Positions 12,046 to 22,515 of a DNA stretch of 64,000 nt are shown here, piece after piece. Numbering within the stretch: position 1 is the first letter of the stretch; each line of letters starts with the position of its first letter. The notes beneath the pieces are model-generated. The model did no database searches. It was not told where the DNA came from and worked only from the letters and a program-made list of their open reading frames with translations. The stretch spans positions 50,643-114,642 of the forward strand of contig JABANN010000032.1 in the NCBI GenBank assembly GCA_013115125.1, in the 5' to 3' direction. The stretch is from Perkinsus olseni (taxonomy: Eukaryota > Perkinsozoa > Perkinsida). Both the position numbers and the translations under genes were made by a program.

Positions 12046-12799
12046 TGGTACATAGCATGACATGGGTGATACGAACCTGGCCCCGTGATTTCGCGAAAAG
12101 TTGGTATGAACGCATGCACATGTCATCATTACCTCGCAATTATCAGTATCCATAGAAGCAGGCATGGGCGTTGGGAGCACCTTCGATCCTCGAGAATCCA
12201 ACGGGCGGAATACTAGCAGCTGGTCACACCTGCAGACCGACCATGCCGCTACCATTCCCACGGGAGGGACTACACGCGACGAGACACGGCGATTGAACCC
12301 CCGGCGGAGCTAGTTGAAAAGAAACCTTTCACGGTGTCTCCGTCATGGCAGGAAAAATCGTCACGCACGGTTGTGAGCCCTTTCTGAATGTGGAAAATTA
12401 GTATTCCTATTCACTGCCCTCCGCTACCCACTTCTTCTATTGTTACATTGCGCACTACAATGCTGCATCACAACACACTCTGCGAATACCGAAGCGCTCC
12501 TCGAGGAATGCTCACCAATTCCAGGTGGGCGCCGCCCCTTCGCCCTCCGTCTCCAGACGTTTCTTCCAGCTGGTCGTGTCAACGTGAATATCATATTGTC
12601 TGCAACAAGCACGCTTCGACCTTGGATACGTCTGAAGCCTACCTAGAAAGCCTCTGTAAAAAGTGTTTCATCGAAGTTATGCACTGCTGCTTGGCAGTGT
12701 TCGAACGGCTGGCGGAAATGACAGATAACTGTCGATCGATGATCTGCCACAAACAACAACGACACCATCACACTTCCACACGACCAACCAGCCCCGCCC

Positions 12800-12832
12800 A
12801 CCTGTTGCTGCTGCTGCTGCTGTTGCTGGATA
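12800..12832. repeat. CTG/TTG trinucleotide microsatellite
   Basis: A run of GTTGCTGCTGCTGCTGCTG-type triplets. The surrounding region 12050-13340 holds no coding sequence I can support; 12900-13340 in particular has stops in all frames. Confidence 0.7.
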
Positions 12833-13509
12833 TTACGTTGGGAATTGTCACCGCCGCTTTCCGCCTGAAATGGAGCTACATCGACAAGCGAAGAGAAATT
12901 AACAGAAATTAACGTGACCGCAGAAAAAAGCTAAAAAACCATTTTCCTCTACGAGAAGTGAGGGTTGCTGCGCGAAACTCACACCAATCGAAAGCTCTAG
13001 AAATTTATGATTCCGGTCTTTATGGGTCCGGTCGCGCTCCAATATTCAAACTTTCAACGCACGCGATCAGCTGTAGAGACTCTCTTTGACCGGATGGTGA
13101 GCATAAGGTAGACCACTACACTACTCTCACCCGAAACTAAAAGAGCGCTAACTCAATTCCAGCGCCCCGTTCGAGGTTTTAACGGCCATAACTTGTTCAG
13201 TTCGGTTGGTTCCAAATGGAGGTGTTCGAGAGCAAGTTGGGAGAAAGCAACGTAGTTTTTACGAGAAAATCGAGAAACACAACTTCGAAGTAGTCTGGGA
13301 GAGCCCTTACAGGACATTTCAGTAAACGTAAGCCACGAACTGCGGATTAGAGAGCCACAACCCGAAAATCTCGAGCACCAGACCAGCTACCCGCTATACT
13401 AGACCAGCCGCTCCACAACGAGTCGCATCTATAGTGTTGAATTGCGCATGCTTCAGATCGACAGAGAGACAGAATGATGACAATAATACTGGCGCCCTGT
13501 ATTACCTTG

Positions 13510-15290
13510 GAAACCTCTAACTGGTGGAGCCTCTCCTGCATCGCCTTCATCTTCTCCTCGAACTCCTTCTCTCGTGCCTCCATCGCGGCTTGCATGGCCG
13601 CCAGGGCTGCCTCCTTACGCTCGAACTGAGACCAATAAACAAGCACTGCTGCCAACACACGCAGCCCAGGAGATACCACTCCTCGCCCGCATCTAGTGTC
13701 CACGCCCGGGAAGGCCACAACGATAGGAATCCGAAGGGCTGCATTGGCCGGACCCGAGCGCATCATACAGGTAAGAGTTAGTCTATTACTCGCAAGCCGA
13801 GACATAAAATACCGCACAGGTTCGATCCCGGGCTCTAGTACCGCCTGCTCTTGTTGCTCCTTTCCCGACTCTGCCTCCTTAGCAGCCTGAGCCTCTCTCT
13901 CTTCGTTCTCCTTCCGCAAGCGGTCAGCCTCCAGCTGCGACTGTCGAGCGGCCTGCAAACAATCAAATATCGCCAATACAAAGAGTGAGGATCTTGCACC
14001 TCTTGAGCCTCCTTGAGTTTCCTCAACTCCTCGTCACGTTGCTTCTGCAGAGCTTCTTCCCTCTCCTGTCGCTCCTTCTCTTCCTGCTCTTTTTGCCTCA
14101 TCATTTCTTCCTTCTCCCTCCGGACAGCTTTCTCGATCTCCATCCTGCGCTTCTCTTCTTCAGCCTTTTGAGCAGCCTCTAGTTTTCTCTTGCGTTCTTG
14201 CTCCTCCTCGCGTTTCCTCAACTCAATCTGGCGCTGTTGAGCTTCTTCCCTTTGTTTTCTCCACTGCCCTTCTCTCTCGAGTCGAGCCTTTTCCTCCTCC
14301 TGTTGCCGACGGAGCTCCTCTTCCTCCGCTTCAATTCTCTTGCGTTCCTCCTCCTCAGCCTTCTTCTTTCTCTCAGCTTCCTCTCTCTCAGCGGCCTAAC
14401 AACGGCTACTGCTGACAGCAACGCTTAGGTATACCTCCAACACTGCAAACTCAGACAAATTTCTGTGTTCTGTTATTCTCATACCTACTTTTTCTCGTTT
14501 TTAGATAGCACTACTCGATCTTCGATCTACTACCACGAGCATGCTTCGAGTAAGGAAAATGTTCCGGAGGGCGTAATTTTGCAGAGAGGGTTAGCATCAT
14601 CGAATCCGAAGAGATTCGCAAGCACGACGGTCGTGATATGTCGATGGTAATAGACGACTCACAAAAAGAATCCTCCATCTCTCCCCTCTCACTACCTGGT
14701 GCTTAGCCAACAACTGCAACATCATCGTATCACTCGATGCCACCACCGGCAGTTGAGGGGCGCTCTAAAAAGCAACCGAGAATGGCATGTTGAAACGACG
14801 CTCACAACGACATACCTTCTCAGGCTTGGTCGCCTCCTTTTTGGCAGACGGCGCTGCCTTCTTCGCATTCTTTTTCTTCTCCCTGACCAGGAGCACTCTA
14901 TTATCTAACCCCAGCACCTACGACAACTCACTTTCGACTCATCGCATGATACACTCCGCCATCAGCAGCAGCAGCTGCGTCGTCATCGTCATTGATAGGG
15001 ACAGCAGGGAGAGACGCAAACAGATCTTCCGTCTCCTGCTGCTCTTCCTTCAACTGGGTATCCAGTTTCTACCAACAGAGGCAAGTCCAGAAAAGTCTAC
15101 CCCTTCTCACTCCGGTTTACTACCTCGAAATCTTGCGGGCGCTCGTGAGCCTTGTTTCCGCGCAACCTCCGAGGCTTGTCACGCTGCGTTCTCATCGCAC
15201 CGGGAACACTCGAGCCGGGCGATGGCTCCTCCATCGGCCACTGCCAGAAGGCATTTGCCGACGACGAGGCAGCTGCGTTGAGCTCGTCGT
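13510..15290 (-). CDS. Charged coiled-coil protein, multi-exon
   Basis: Exons on the minus strand include an acidic Ser-rich part (about 15130-15290, GESSDDELNAAASSSANAFW ending at HERPQDFE), a part at about 14930-15070 (KLDTQLKEEQQETEDLFASL, then INDDDDAAAAADGG), a Lys-rich piece at about 14816-14890 (REKKKNAKKAAPSAKKEATK), and a long uninterrupted Glu/Arg/Lys helix from about 14395 to 13600. The helix is typical of an extended coiled coil and is cut by introns at about 13940-13980 (46 nt) and about 13632-13850. The larger intron contains a tRNA B-box motif. The predicted fold is a long alpha-helical rod; function is unknown. Low-complexity composition makes homology calls unreliable. Confidence 0.65.
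13819..13829 (+). other. tRNA B-box motif inside an intron of the coiled-coil gene
   Basis: Exact GGTTCGATCCC followed by CGGGCT. The surrounding bases do not fold into a complete cloverleaf. It lies antisense to the host gene inside a long intron. Confidence 0.5.
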
Positions 15291-15949
15291 CGGACGACTC
15301 GCCATCATCACTGAATCACCGGCACTCAGTTCGATCCAGCCCGAAACAGTAGTGGTATTACGCTCTGTTCCGCAACCTCCTCCCCGCCATATCTTGTTTC
15401 AATTTACGCTGAGCTCTAGCGTTATCAAAAACCTATACAACAAAATCCACCTCTACCGCAAGAGCCGTCGTCCTCTACCTGCAACAGCTGCATTCCAGTC
15501 AGTTTAACTTGTCCCTTCCGCGAGGCAGTACCGTACACCTCACTCAGCTCAGGAGACAGAGAACGCGATCGATCTGCCAACGAGCCTTCCACCGGCCTAG
15601 GGAGACGCGTCGCTGATAGTACCGTTAGATCGGGTGGGGTCGGCCCAGACTCCCGCCGGACGAGGCATCGACCCGGCCATTGTCGCTCGGGGGAATTCCG
15701 AACTCGAAGAGGGGCGGAGGTTCCCAGTGGCGGCGCGGCCTTTAGGTGCTACAGAAAAGGCGGATGGGAGATCCGGTGCTGCTCGGCTAGCGACCTCGTA
15801 CCAGTCGTAAGTGGTTTGCGATGCCGCGTCAGTACGCGGCCACCATGACCTTCATCGTCACTGTACTGCTGAATTGACCTCTCCTGTGTTATGCCCAGCA
15901 TGGTCGTAAGGTCCCGACCTAATGAGAGGTAATCGACCGCAACTGATAC

Positions 15950-16700
15950 CACTCCTCCCCCTACTCGTACCGGTAATCTTCATAGGCTTGACCTTCTTAG
16001 CCCTAGGTGGTGGGGTTGTGGCCCTCGGTGGCGATGGAGTGTCCGGAGGTTGATGTGAGGAATCCTCGCCACTTGGGCTCCAAAATTCTAGATCATCGGA
16101 AGCTCTAGCTGAAAACGGGAGGCATAGCAGCGAACACCAGTGCCACCCCAAATTACCAGACATTTGCTGCTGATGGCGTTGATGAGGTTCCCTGTCGGAC
16201 GAGGTGTCAACCTTGTCCTTAAGGCTAGTAGGCGGCAACGAGCCTTCAACAACAGCCACAATTGTCCGGCTAATGGAATTGGCGCTCGCCCTCTTGAATC
16301 CGGCCGTAGTGAGGTACTTCCTCACTTGCGTGACACGGTCCGCCTTACGAGGGTGCTGAGGCAACAATCAAATGCTGCTGGTGCCCTCTATCTCCCCAGC
16401 GCCTTCCCGGGCGTTTTCGATCGCGAGTTACGAATGGAGCGGTACCACGGCCCAATGCCCGTAGAACTCACCTGCTCTAATAACGTGGTAACTAGCTTGG
16501 CACCAGCGGCTCCATCCAAGCCAAGCGAGCCCAGTCTGAGAGCAGCAGCTATTGATGACCTACTCGAGTTGGCACTATCTTTTAGTACTCATCAACCATC
16601 CATTTATTAACATCAATCTGACCCTGTTGTTGCTGCTGGCCGGAGTGCGAGGCAGCAGCAGTCTCACTGGTCTTCTTATTCGCGGGCATTATTAATAGAA
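15950..16700 (-). CDS. Uncharacterised protein starting MPANKKTSET, multi-exon
   Basis: An ATG near 16690 opens MPANKKTSETAAASHSG, a glutamine run and QIDVNKWMVDEY. A one-base shift or a very small intron follows; the next block (about 16470-16590) reads SANSSRSSIAAALRLGSLGL and AGAKLVTTLLEQ, then a GTGAGT donor. Further blocks around 16230-16370 (RKADRVTQVRKYLTTAGFKR) and 15975-16100 (a Pro/Ser-rich stretch ending in a basic KKVKPMKI) may belong to the same gene. Composition suggests a small nuclear or cytosolic protein. I do not recognise a domain. Confidence 0.4.
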
Positions 16701-16979
16701 AATGCGATAGAGCAAAAGAGCTACTGCACACCACCAACACTACAACGTTGTTTCTCACCCGATAGCCCAAACTTAGCTCACTTTCATCAGTAAAAACCGC
16801 TCCGTACTAAGGCCGCCATGAAACTTTCCCGGGATGGCATTGTCTACGCAGGCCTGAGTCAAGACTCCCTCCCGACTCTTACCCATGGACAGAACGCAAA
16901 GTCGCAAACTCGTTATCGATTAGTCTGGCGCGCGCTGATGATCTACGCACGCGTGCTTGCCTTGGCCGAGGCGTTAGAC

Positions 16980-17572
16980 GGGGTGTTCAGAGAACCTATT
17001 CTGAAATTCAGAATAGATTCCAGAATGCAAAACACCAAAATCGCGTTCAGAGAACTGGCCCCGAAATGCATTCTGGAAAGTGTTCCAGAATGGATTCCGA
17101 ACGCGTTCAGTAGACTTAAGATTGTATTCCGAAACGTATTCCAGAAGGCGAAATTTGGATATGAGAAAATCGTTTTCTGAGCGAATATTTTACGGCGCGT
17201 AGCTTTTCGTGGCGCGTGAACGTTCTCCCCGACTTCATGATCCGTCCTGCCCATGGATCGAACTCGCGGTCTTGCGGATAGGGACTGCGCACTTTACCGC
17301 TAGGCCATTCGACTGGATTTCAGCGGCGACGCCTGTCAGGGGGCCCGGCGCTTGTACGCTAGCGGACGTTGCGCATGAAACGTTTCCAGAATCCATTCTA
17401 AGAGTGCGTTCTGAGAATGCGATCCGTTGAACACGTTTCGGAATCGATTCTGGAACATATTCCGAGATATTTGAGAATGGAATCCTCTGAACACGATTCG
17501 AGAATCAATTCTGAGAATCGATTCTAAGAATACTTTCTGGAATTGATTCCGGCTGATTTTTCTGAACACCCC
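16980..17572. mobile_element. Foldback element: inverted arrays of about 60-bp units around a tRNA-like core
   Basis: The ends are a 12-bp inverted repeat, GGGGTGTTCAGA (16980-16991) and its complement (17561-17572). The left arm has units beginning GTTCAG at 16985, 17045 and 17105, exactly 60 bases apart. The right arm repeats the same kind of unit in inverse orientation, with TGAAC(A) starts at 17376, 17428, 17488 and 17563. Units are rich in short palindromes of the GAATnnATTC / TTCCAGAAT type. The centre (about 17180-17360) contains a tRNA-like sequence on the minus strand. No open frame of note is present, so the element would be non-autonomous. It may instead be a degenerate satellite that happens to be inverted. 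Confidence 0.6.
17254..17302 (-). other. tRNA-like sequence (A box and B box) in the foldback core
   Basis: On the minus strand a good A box (TGGCCTAGCGG) is followed at normal spacing by GAGTTCGATCC. The acceptor stem does not pair and the anticodon loop would be oversized, so this is a tRNA-derived relic rather than a functional tRNA. Confidence 0.5.
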
Positions 17573-18425
17573 GAGAACCTCTAAAGCTTTACAACATATT
17601 ACTGAACTTTCGGGGTGTTGGATAGTCTCAGTTGAGCCCATTCCCTATAGCGCTCTTCGAGGGAGTTTCTGATATTCTGTCCAATGGGCATGCTTCTGAA
17701 ACTTTTCAGGAGTGCTCCCGGTAGAGAACTCAACCCGTGTTCAGTAAGCACGCTCTTCAGAAGCGCAGGAAGGCTTCTGGGAGCGATCCATGGCTCGCTT
17801 CGAAACGCTATTACGCATTTATGCATACAAGATGCATCAAGGGCGAATCGACCTCGGGCGTTCTCGAGTTTCAGGAGAGGTCCATTGAGCGCCTCGACTC
17901 TTTTCTATGATTTACCGTGTTAGATGTGTCTCATTTCGTCGGCACTCATAAAGACTCTTTCTTGAAGCTTTCCTGCTTGCTTATGAACAGCTGGGACTCC
18001 TAGCCTACGAAGCACTTCCTGTCAAAAATCTGACTTGAAGTGCCTTCCCTGTGCCTTGGGCCTTGCATTTGCTTGGAAGGCTTTGAATCCGGCTGTGGTT
18101 CTTTAGCAGTTTCGAGGAGCGGGTTCTTGAGGAGACCTGATTTCACTGACGGTACGCTGTCAACTGCGAAGTATGCGCGTAACGCGCAGCGCGTTCTGTG
18201 GATACCATGGTTGCGCTACTGGGCTGACACGCAGATCCTCATTGATGACTCGCGGCCATTCATCAGAATTGACGAATTGGGGTGCTATATTCGACAACAG
18301 GCGGTTAATCGGTCCTGCCCTCCGCACGCTGAAATGCACCGGGGTAATTCGTGCCCTACTTGAACCTTCTGTCGCTGTTTCCGCTTTGCCGCCAACCATT
18401 CGCAACTGCCGTCTGGATCGGTCGC

Positions 18426-18692
18426 TTACAATGCTCTATTACTTGCTGCGGGCACTTGCTGGGAATCCATCTGAGTTGCCGGAAGGAGCGAACAGGCACG
18501 AATTTCTGATTTCGAAAGTCGTCCCAGGAAACGATACGTGCTTGGAGAAGTTTGGCGCAGAGGCCTAAAACACGGATGAACTTGGGCGAAATGGCGAGAA
18601 AGTTTCGTCGAAGTCGGGTGTCGAGCCACCGAGTCCCGAGTAATTGCTAACGGTCGCCCTCCCAAGCAAGATCCGCAAACCTTGGGCGGCAC
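18426..18692 (-). pseudogene. Possible BED-type zinc finger fragment
   Basis: A short minus-strand frame contains VCGSC and then LSRHFAQVH, giving a CxxC ... HxxxxH spacing like a BED finger, the DNA-binding domain at the N-terminus of hAT transposases. No transposase body follows. The flanks 17650-18420 and 18700-19140 hold no gene I can support. The call is weak. Confidence 0.3.
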
Positions 18693-19287
18693 CGAAAATG
18701 CCCCACGCGCGTCATTAAGTGGAGTGTATGCAGAACCCCATCCTTACATTTCTATTCCCTTGTGATTGTGGTGCTTTGAAGCACTATGGGGCGATGCTGA
18801 ATTCGTAAGATTGTTCCGCTTTTGAGTAATCTGCGAGATTCATGATGCTGATTCTTGAGTTCTGAGTAAGATTATAGTCTATAATTTATAGATTCAAGAT
18901 GCCGATTCATGACGCGTTCTGCCGGCCGACGCTGGCTCGGATTCAGAAGATTTCCCGAGAGCAATCACTCAGCTCTGCCAGCAGCCTTTTCGACTTTCTG
19001 GCGAGCTTCTGGGAGTGTTTCGACCAAAGCGCGCAGCGGTGTATGCCTAGTACGGTTGCGATGAATCAAATCTGCCACGCCCATTACTACTAACAGTGTC
19101 ACTTTCACAATTGGAACGCGAAGAGGAATCGCCTTCCCGGTATCATCCTCTGTCCCACGGCGCAAAGCTCTATGCATCATAGCCTGACTAGCTTAGAAGA
19201 TACCGGTGGCTGCTATTCCTACGTCGTTCTCGAATACTTTTGTTAATGTTTTGGTTTGGTATCCATTGTTTCATTGTTAGTCTTTTC

Positions 19288-19302
19288 ATTTGCTCTGTAG
19301 AA
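19288..19302 (+). promoter_or_regulatory. Putative (trans-)splice acceptor just upstream of the C69 start
   Basis: Pyrimidine-rich tract ending CTGTAG two bases before ATG, matched by the equivalent site of copy 1 (minus strand, about 1856-1870, ending CGGTAG). Alveolates such as Perkinsus and dinoflagellates add a spliced leader at such sites. A cis intron is an alternative. Confidence 0.4.
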
Positions 19303-21066
19303 ATGCTTTCACTCACGTTGGCTCTATTGGCCTCGGCCGGTCTGAGCGCAGCGGCCCCTTCTGCTCCTCGTGATCGTCTAGATCATGACCATTGTACAGC
19401 TACTGCTGTTGATTGTGCTGCCACCGCTGACGGCGGGTGCATCGCTGCGACCAGTGCCGATGGAAGTCCTCTTGATTTCCGAATGGTACACGTCCCTCCG
19501 AAGACTTATGGGCCAGGCGAGAAGAGAGCTGTCTACAAGCAGTTTCAAAACTACCCGAGGATCGTCGATGCCTCTCGAGCCTCCAGCTACGCCCCGATCT
19601 CCCCTGACCAGAAGCCCAGTGTCCCCATCGGGTATATTGACATGCCTGAAGGGACAACTTACGGCTACTGGGATGCCGCTTATGGTGTTATGAACGAAGC
19701 TGGTCTGTCCATGGGGGAGAGTAGTTGCAGCGGCCGTTTGAGTTCTGTTCCGAGAGGAGAGGGTCCGAACGGCAGCGGTGCCTTGTTCTGGGTCGGCGAG
19801 TTGTCTGATATCGCCCTTGAGGTTTGCTCAACCGCCAGATGTGCCATACAGACTATGGGTAAGCTCGCTGAGGAGCACGGTTTCTATGGTTCTGTTGGTG
19901 TGAAGGAGGCTGGTGAGGCTTTGACCATTGCCGATGGTACGGAGGTCTGGGTCTTCCACATCCTGGCTGATGACACCGCCGAAGGTGCGGTGTGGGCGGC
20001 TCAAAGGGTCCCCAAGGGTCATGCGACTATCGTCCCGAACGTCTTCGTAATTCGAGAGATCGACCCTACCGATGGTGACAACTTTATGTTCTCCGACAAC
20101 ATCTTCGATATCGCCTTGAGACTTGGTTGGTGGAATGGTGAGGGTCTTTTGGACTTTGCTGCCACGTACAGTGTCAGTGAGTACAACAACCCTTATTACT
20201 CCGGTCGTCGTGTGTGGAGGGGTCTCTCTCTTTTCGCCCCTTCGCTCAACCTTGACCCCACCCTTGGCGTCGAGTGGGACCATCCGACTTATCCCTTCTC
20301 AGTGGAGCCCGATGAACCCGTCACCATCGACTTCATGAAGCGTCTCTACAGAGATCATATGGAGGGAACTGCTTATGACTTGACTGATCATGTCGTTGCT
20401 GGCGGTCCCTTCAAGACTCCCAACAGGTATGCTGGTGGACGTGCTGAGGCTACTTTCCAGCACGGTGCTTGGGAAAGGGCAATCTCTCTTTACCGTACTA
20501 TGTATTCTTACATTGCTGTTACGTACAAGGACTACAATGTTATTTATTTCGCCCCCATGACCCCTCATGCAAGTGTCTACATTCCTATTATTGTCAAACA
20601 CGATCAGACTGTCAATTCTATCCCTGCTCTCGAGTATGCTTGGCAGGGTGAGTTCAGCAAGAAGTCTCTCTGGTGGGCGACTGAGGCTGTCTCCAACGTC
20701 ATGGATCTCAAGTACATGTACATGATCAATGACGTTAGGAAGGCTCAGTACGAGATCGAGCATCAAGTTGATGTGATGATGGCCACCCAAACCCCTGATG
20801 AAGTTGAGTCGCAGATGGCTGACTTCGGCGACTATGTTACCGAGAAGTGGCTCAATCTGCATTATACTCTTCTTGGGAAATATCAGAATGGTTATTCTGA
20901 TTGGGGTTACACTCAGGTTGGCTATGGTCCATCAACTGAGTGGCTTCGTGCAGCTGGCTTCCAAGACTTCCAAGCCACACCTGAGCAGTTTGCTGAATTG
21001 AGACTTCGTTATAAGACCACTCAGAAGGAGGCCGATGAGATCCGTGATTCTGCATTGGGTGCATAA
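19303..21066 (+). CDS. Secreted peptidase family C69 (dipeptidase A-like), copy 2
   Basis: 587 residues, single exon, about 99 % identical to the copy at 90-1853 and with all the same motifs (signal peptide, DHDHCTATAVDC nucleophile region, TYGYWDAAYGVMNEAGL, MGESSCSG). The start ATG at 19303 is preceded by CTTTTCATTTGCTCTGTAGAA, a pyrimidine tract plus AG that is kept in both copies although the sequence further upstream has diverged. The copies are transcribed away from each other. Both look intact, so they add dose rather than an obvious new function. Confidence 0.94.
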   Translation: MLSLTLALLASAGLSAAAPSAPRDRLDHDHCTATAVDCAATADGGCIAATSADGSPLDFRMVHVPPKTYGPGEKRAVYKQFQNYPRIVDASRASSYAPISPDQKPSVPIGYIDMPEGTTYGYWDAAYGVMNEAGLSMGESSCSGRLSSVPRGEGPNGSGALFWVGELSDIALEVCSTARCAIQTMGKLAEEHGFYGSVGVKEAGEALTIADGTEVWVFHILADDTAEGAVWAAQRVPKGHATIVPNVFVIREIDPTDGDNFMFSDNIFDIALRLGWWNGEGLLDFAATYSVSEYNNPYYSGRRVWRGLSLFAPSLNLDPTLGVEWDHPTYPFSVEPDEPVTIDFMKRLYRDHMEGTAYDLTDHVVAGGPFKTPNRYAGGRAEATFQHGAWERAISLYRTMYSYIAVTYKDYNVIYFAPMTPHASVYIPIIVKHDQTVNSIPALEYAWQGEFSKKSLWWATEAVSNVMDLKYMYMINDVRKAQYEIEHQVDVMMATQTPDEVESQMADFGDYVTEKWLNLHYTLLGKYQNGYSDWGYTQVGYGPSTEWLRAAGFQDFQATPEQFAELRLRYKTTQKEADEIRDSALGA

Positions 21067-21779
21067 AATGATGCCCCCTTGCCTCTGTTCTCACTTGACT
21101 GTTATTTCACATTATTCGTATTGCCTGTTCTCCGGCGCTTTTACTTGTGCCGCGGAACGAAAGGGTCGGCTGTTTGTTCGAACGATCAGTCGGCCCAGTG
21201 CGTCGAGGAGGCGCTTCTATTCTGTCATCGCTATGTTCATTGCCATTGCTTAGGCTAACCTTTGCTAAGTAATAGGAGATGTTTCTCCAACTTATACGAA
21301 AGAGGGTTCGAGGCTTATTTCAATGGTGCGACGGGTCTGAGCGGGCTTTGGCAAATGTTTTCCCTTTGCCGAATACGTTAGCGTGAAGTCGGGCTGAAGT
21401 GTTGGGCGACGCATTGGACCGTTCGAATGATCGGTCGCCGAGCTGTTGGCGCGACAGAAGATGTTCAGAGGGCGTCGAGTGGATAGAAGCATATGCATGC
21501 ACATGAGCAGTTTCCTGTTGAGAGGCGGATGGTGGCTCTCTCTGCTGATGCTTATTCCTTAACAGGGCTAGATAACGCAACCAGTATTTTGACGAAATCG
21601 TCATTATGTGCGAGCGGGCAGAACATAGAGATAGAAGTTCGCCTAGTGACAGCCCTTCAGACGTTTCGGGTTTTGATAGTTACAACGATACATGAGATAC
21701 AGCATAGTTCTATTCACCCTTTGGCGCGGTGACCCGTGCGAGGGCTGGACACCGGGAAGTAGCTCTCTAAGTTGCGAGG

Positions 21780-22235
21780 CTGGCCCCGAAGAGTGGACTA
21801 CTCTACGAAAGTCCTTCTATCGACTTTACTTCACTGAGGGTAGCAGAGAAAGCTCTAGAGAGGTCGTCGCTCTTACTGAGGAGCTGACGGAATACGCAGG
21901 CAAGCCGAACCGGGAATCTCTTCTCACGGAGCAATACCGCCTTGATCACGCCATCAGCTATTAGACCTTTGCTGCAGCCAACATGCGCGTCTCGTCGCAC
22001 ATGCTCTGTGTCGACTGGTCCCGATTTCCCAACCGTTATAACCTGAATAGGGGGATCATGGAAACCGCATATAGTGGTGTAATAGGTGCGTGTCCTCTCG
22101 GTTACATCACCGCCCGGATGACCTCACTGCAGCTGGTCAACGCCCCCTCTGAAACGGAGAACACATTCGATGAAGTCGAAGACCTTCTACGTTTTATCGA
22201 CAATTACAACCCTCCGGACATTGTCTCCTCCGGTT
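21780..22235 (+). CDS. Coding-like exons upstream of the GT90 gene
   Basis: Two open stretches look coding: one at 21780-21964 (WTTLRKSFYRLYFTEGSRES, VVALTEELTEYAGKPNRESL) and one at 22110-22235 (MTSLQLVNAPSETENTFDEV, EDLLRFIDNYNPPDIVSS). They could be 5' exons of the GT90 gene or a separate small gene. No domain is recognised. Confidence 0.3.
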
Positions 22236-22515
22236 AGCCGAATAGCACTATACTGAGGCGCGATCCTCTTTGGTCAGGCTGGCCTTTCTATCGAGCTCTA
22301 CGCGAGCTCCGTATGCGCTTCGCCGAGGTCTTTCAAGGTCGGCACAACACATCGGTTTGTTCTTCGTCCGCGGCAATTGCCTTCCGGGAGTATATGGAGG
22401 CGTTGTTCATTTCAAGGAGATACGTTGGTAGGTTAAACTCCGAGGGAAAGGCACTTATCACCGCGGTCACTCAGGTCCATCGGTCGTAGCGGCTGTAAGC
22501 AGTTTCCTCCTGGAA

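Larger units (their letters stand above)
19139..21155. repeat. Right arm of the inverted segmental duplication
   Basis: Reverse-complement counterpart of 1-2015. The 3' flank after the stop codon (21067-21155) is identical to its partner as far as can be compared; the 5' flank (19139-19302) shows many substitutions and small indels. Confidence 0.93.

Noticed and set aside
12388-12912. Plus-strand open frame of 174 codons with a leucine run
   Set aside because: The Leu run is the CTG microsatellite, composition is irregular, and no partner exon or motif supports coding.
16980-17570. GAA..TTC motifs read as heat-shock elements
   Set aside because: They are part of the 60-bp repeat units of the foldback element, with no adjacent start that they would control.
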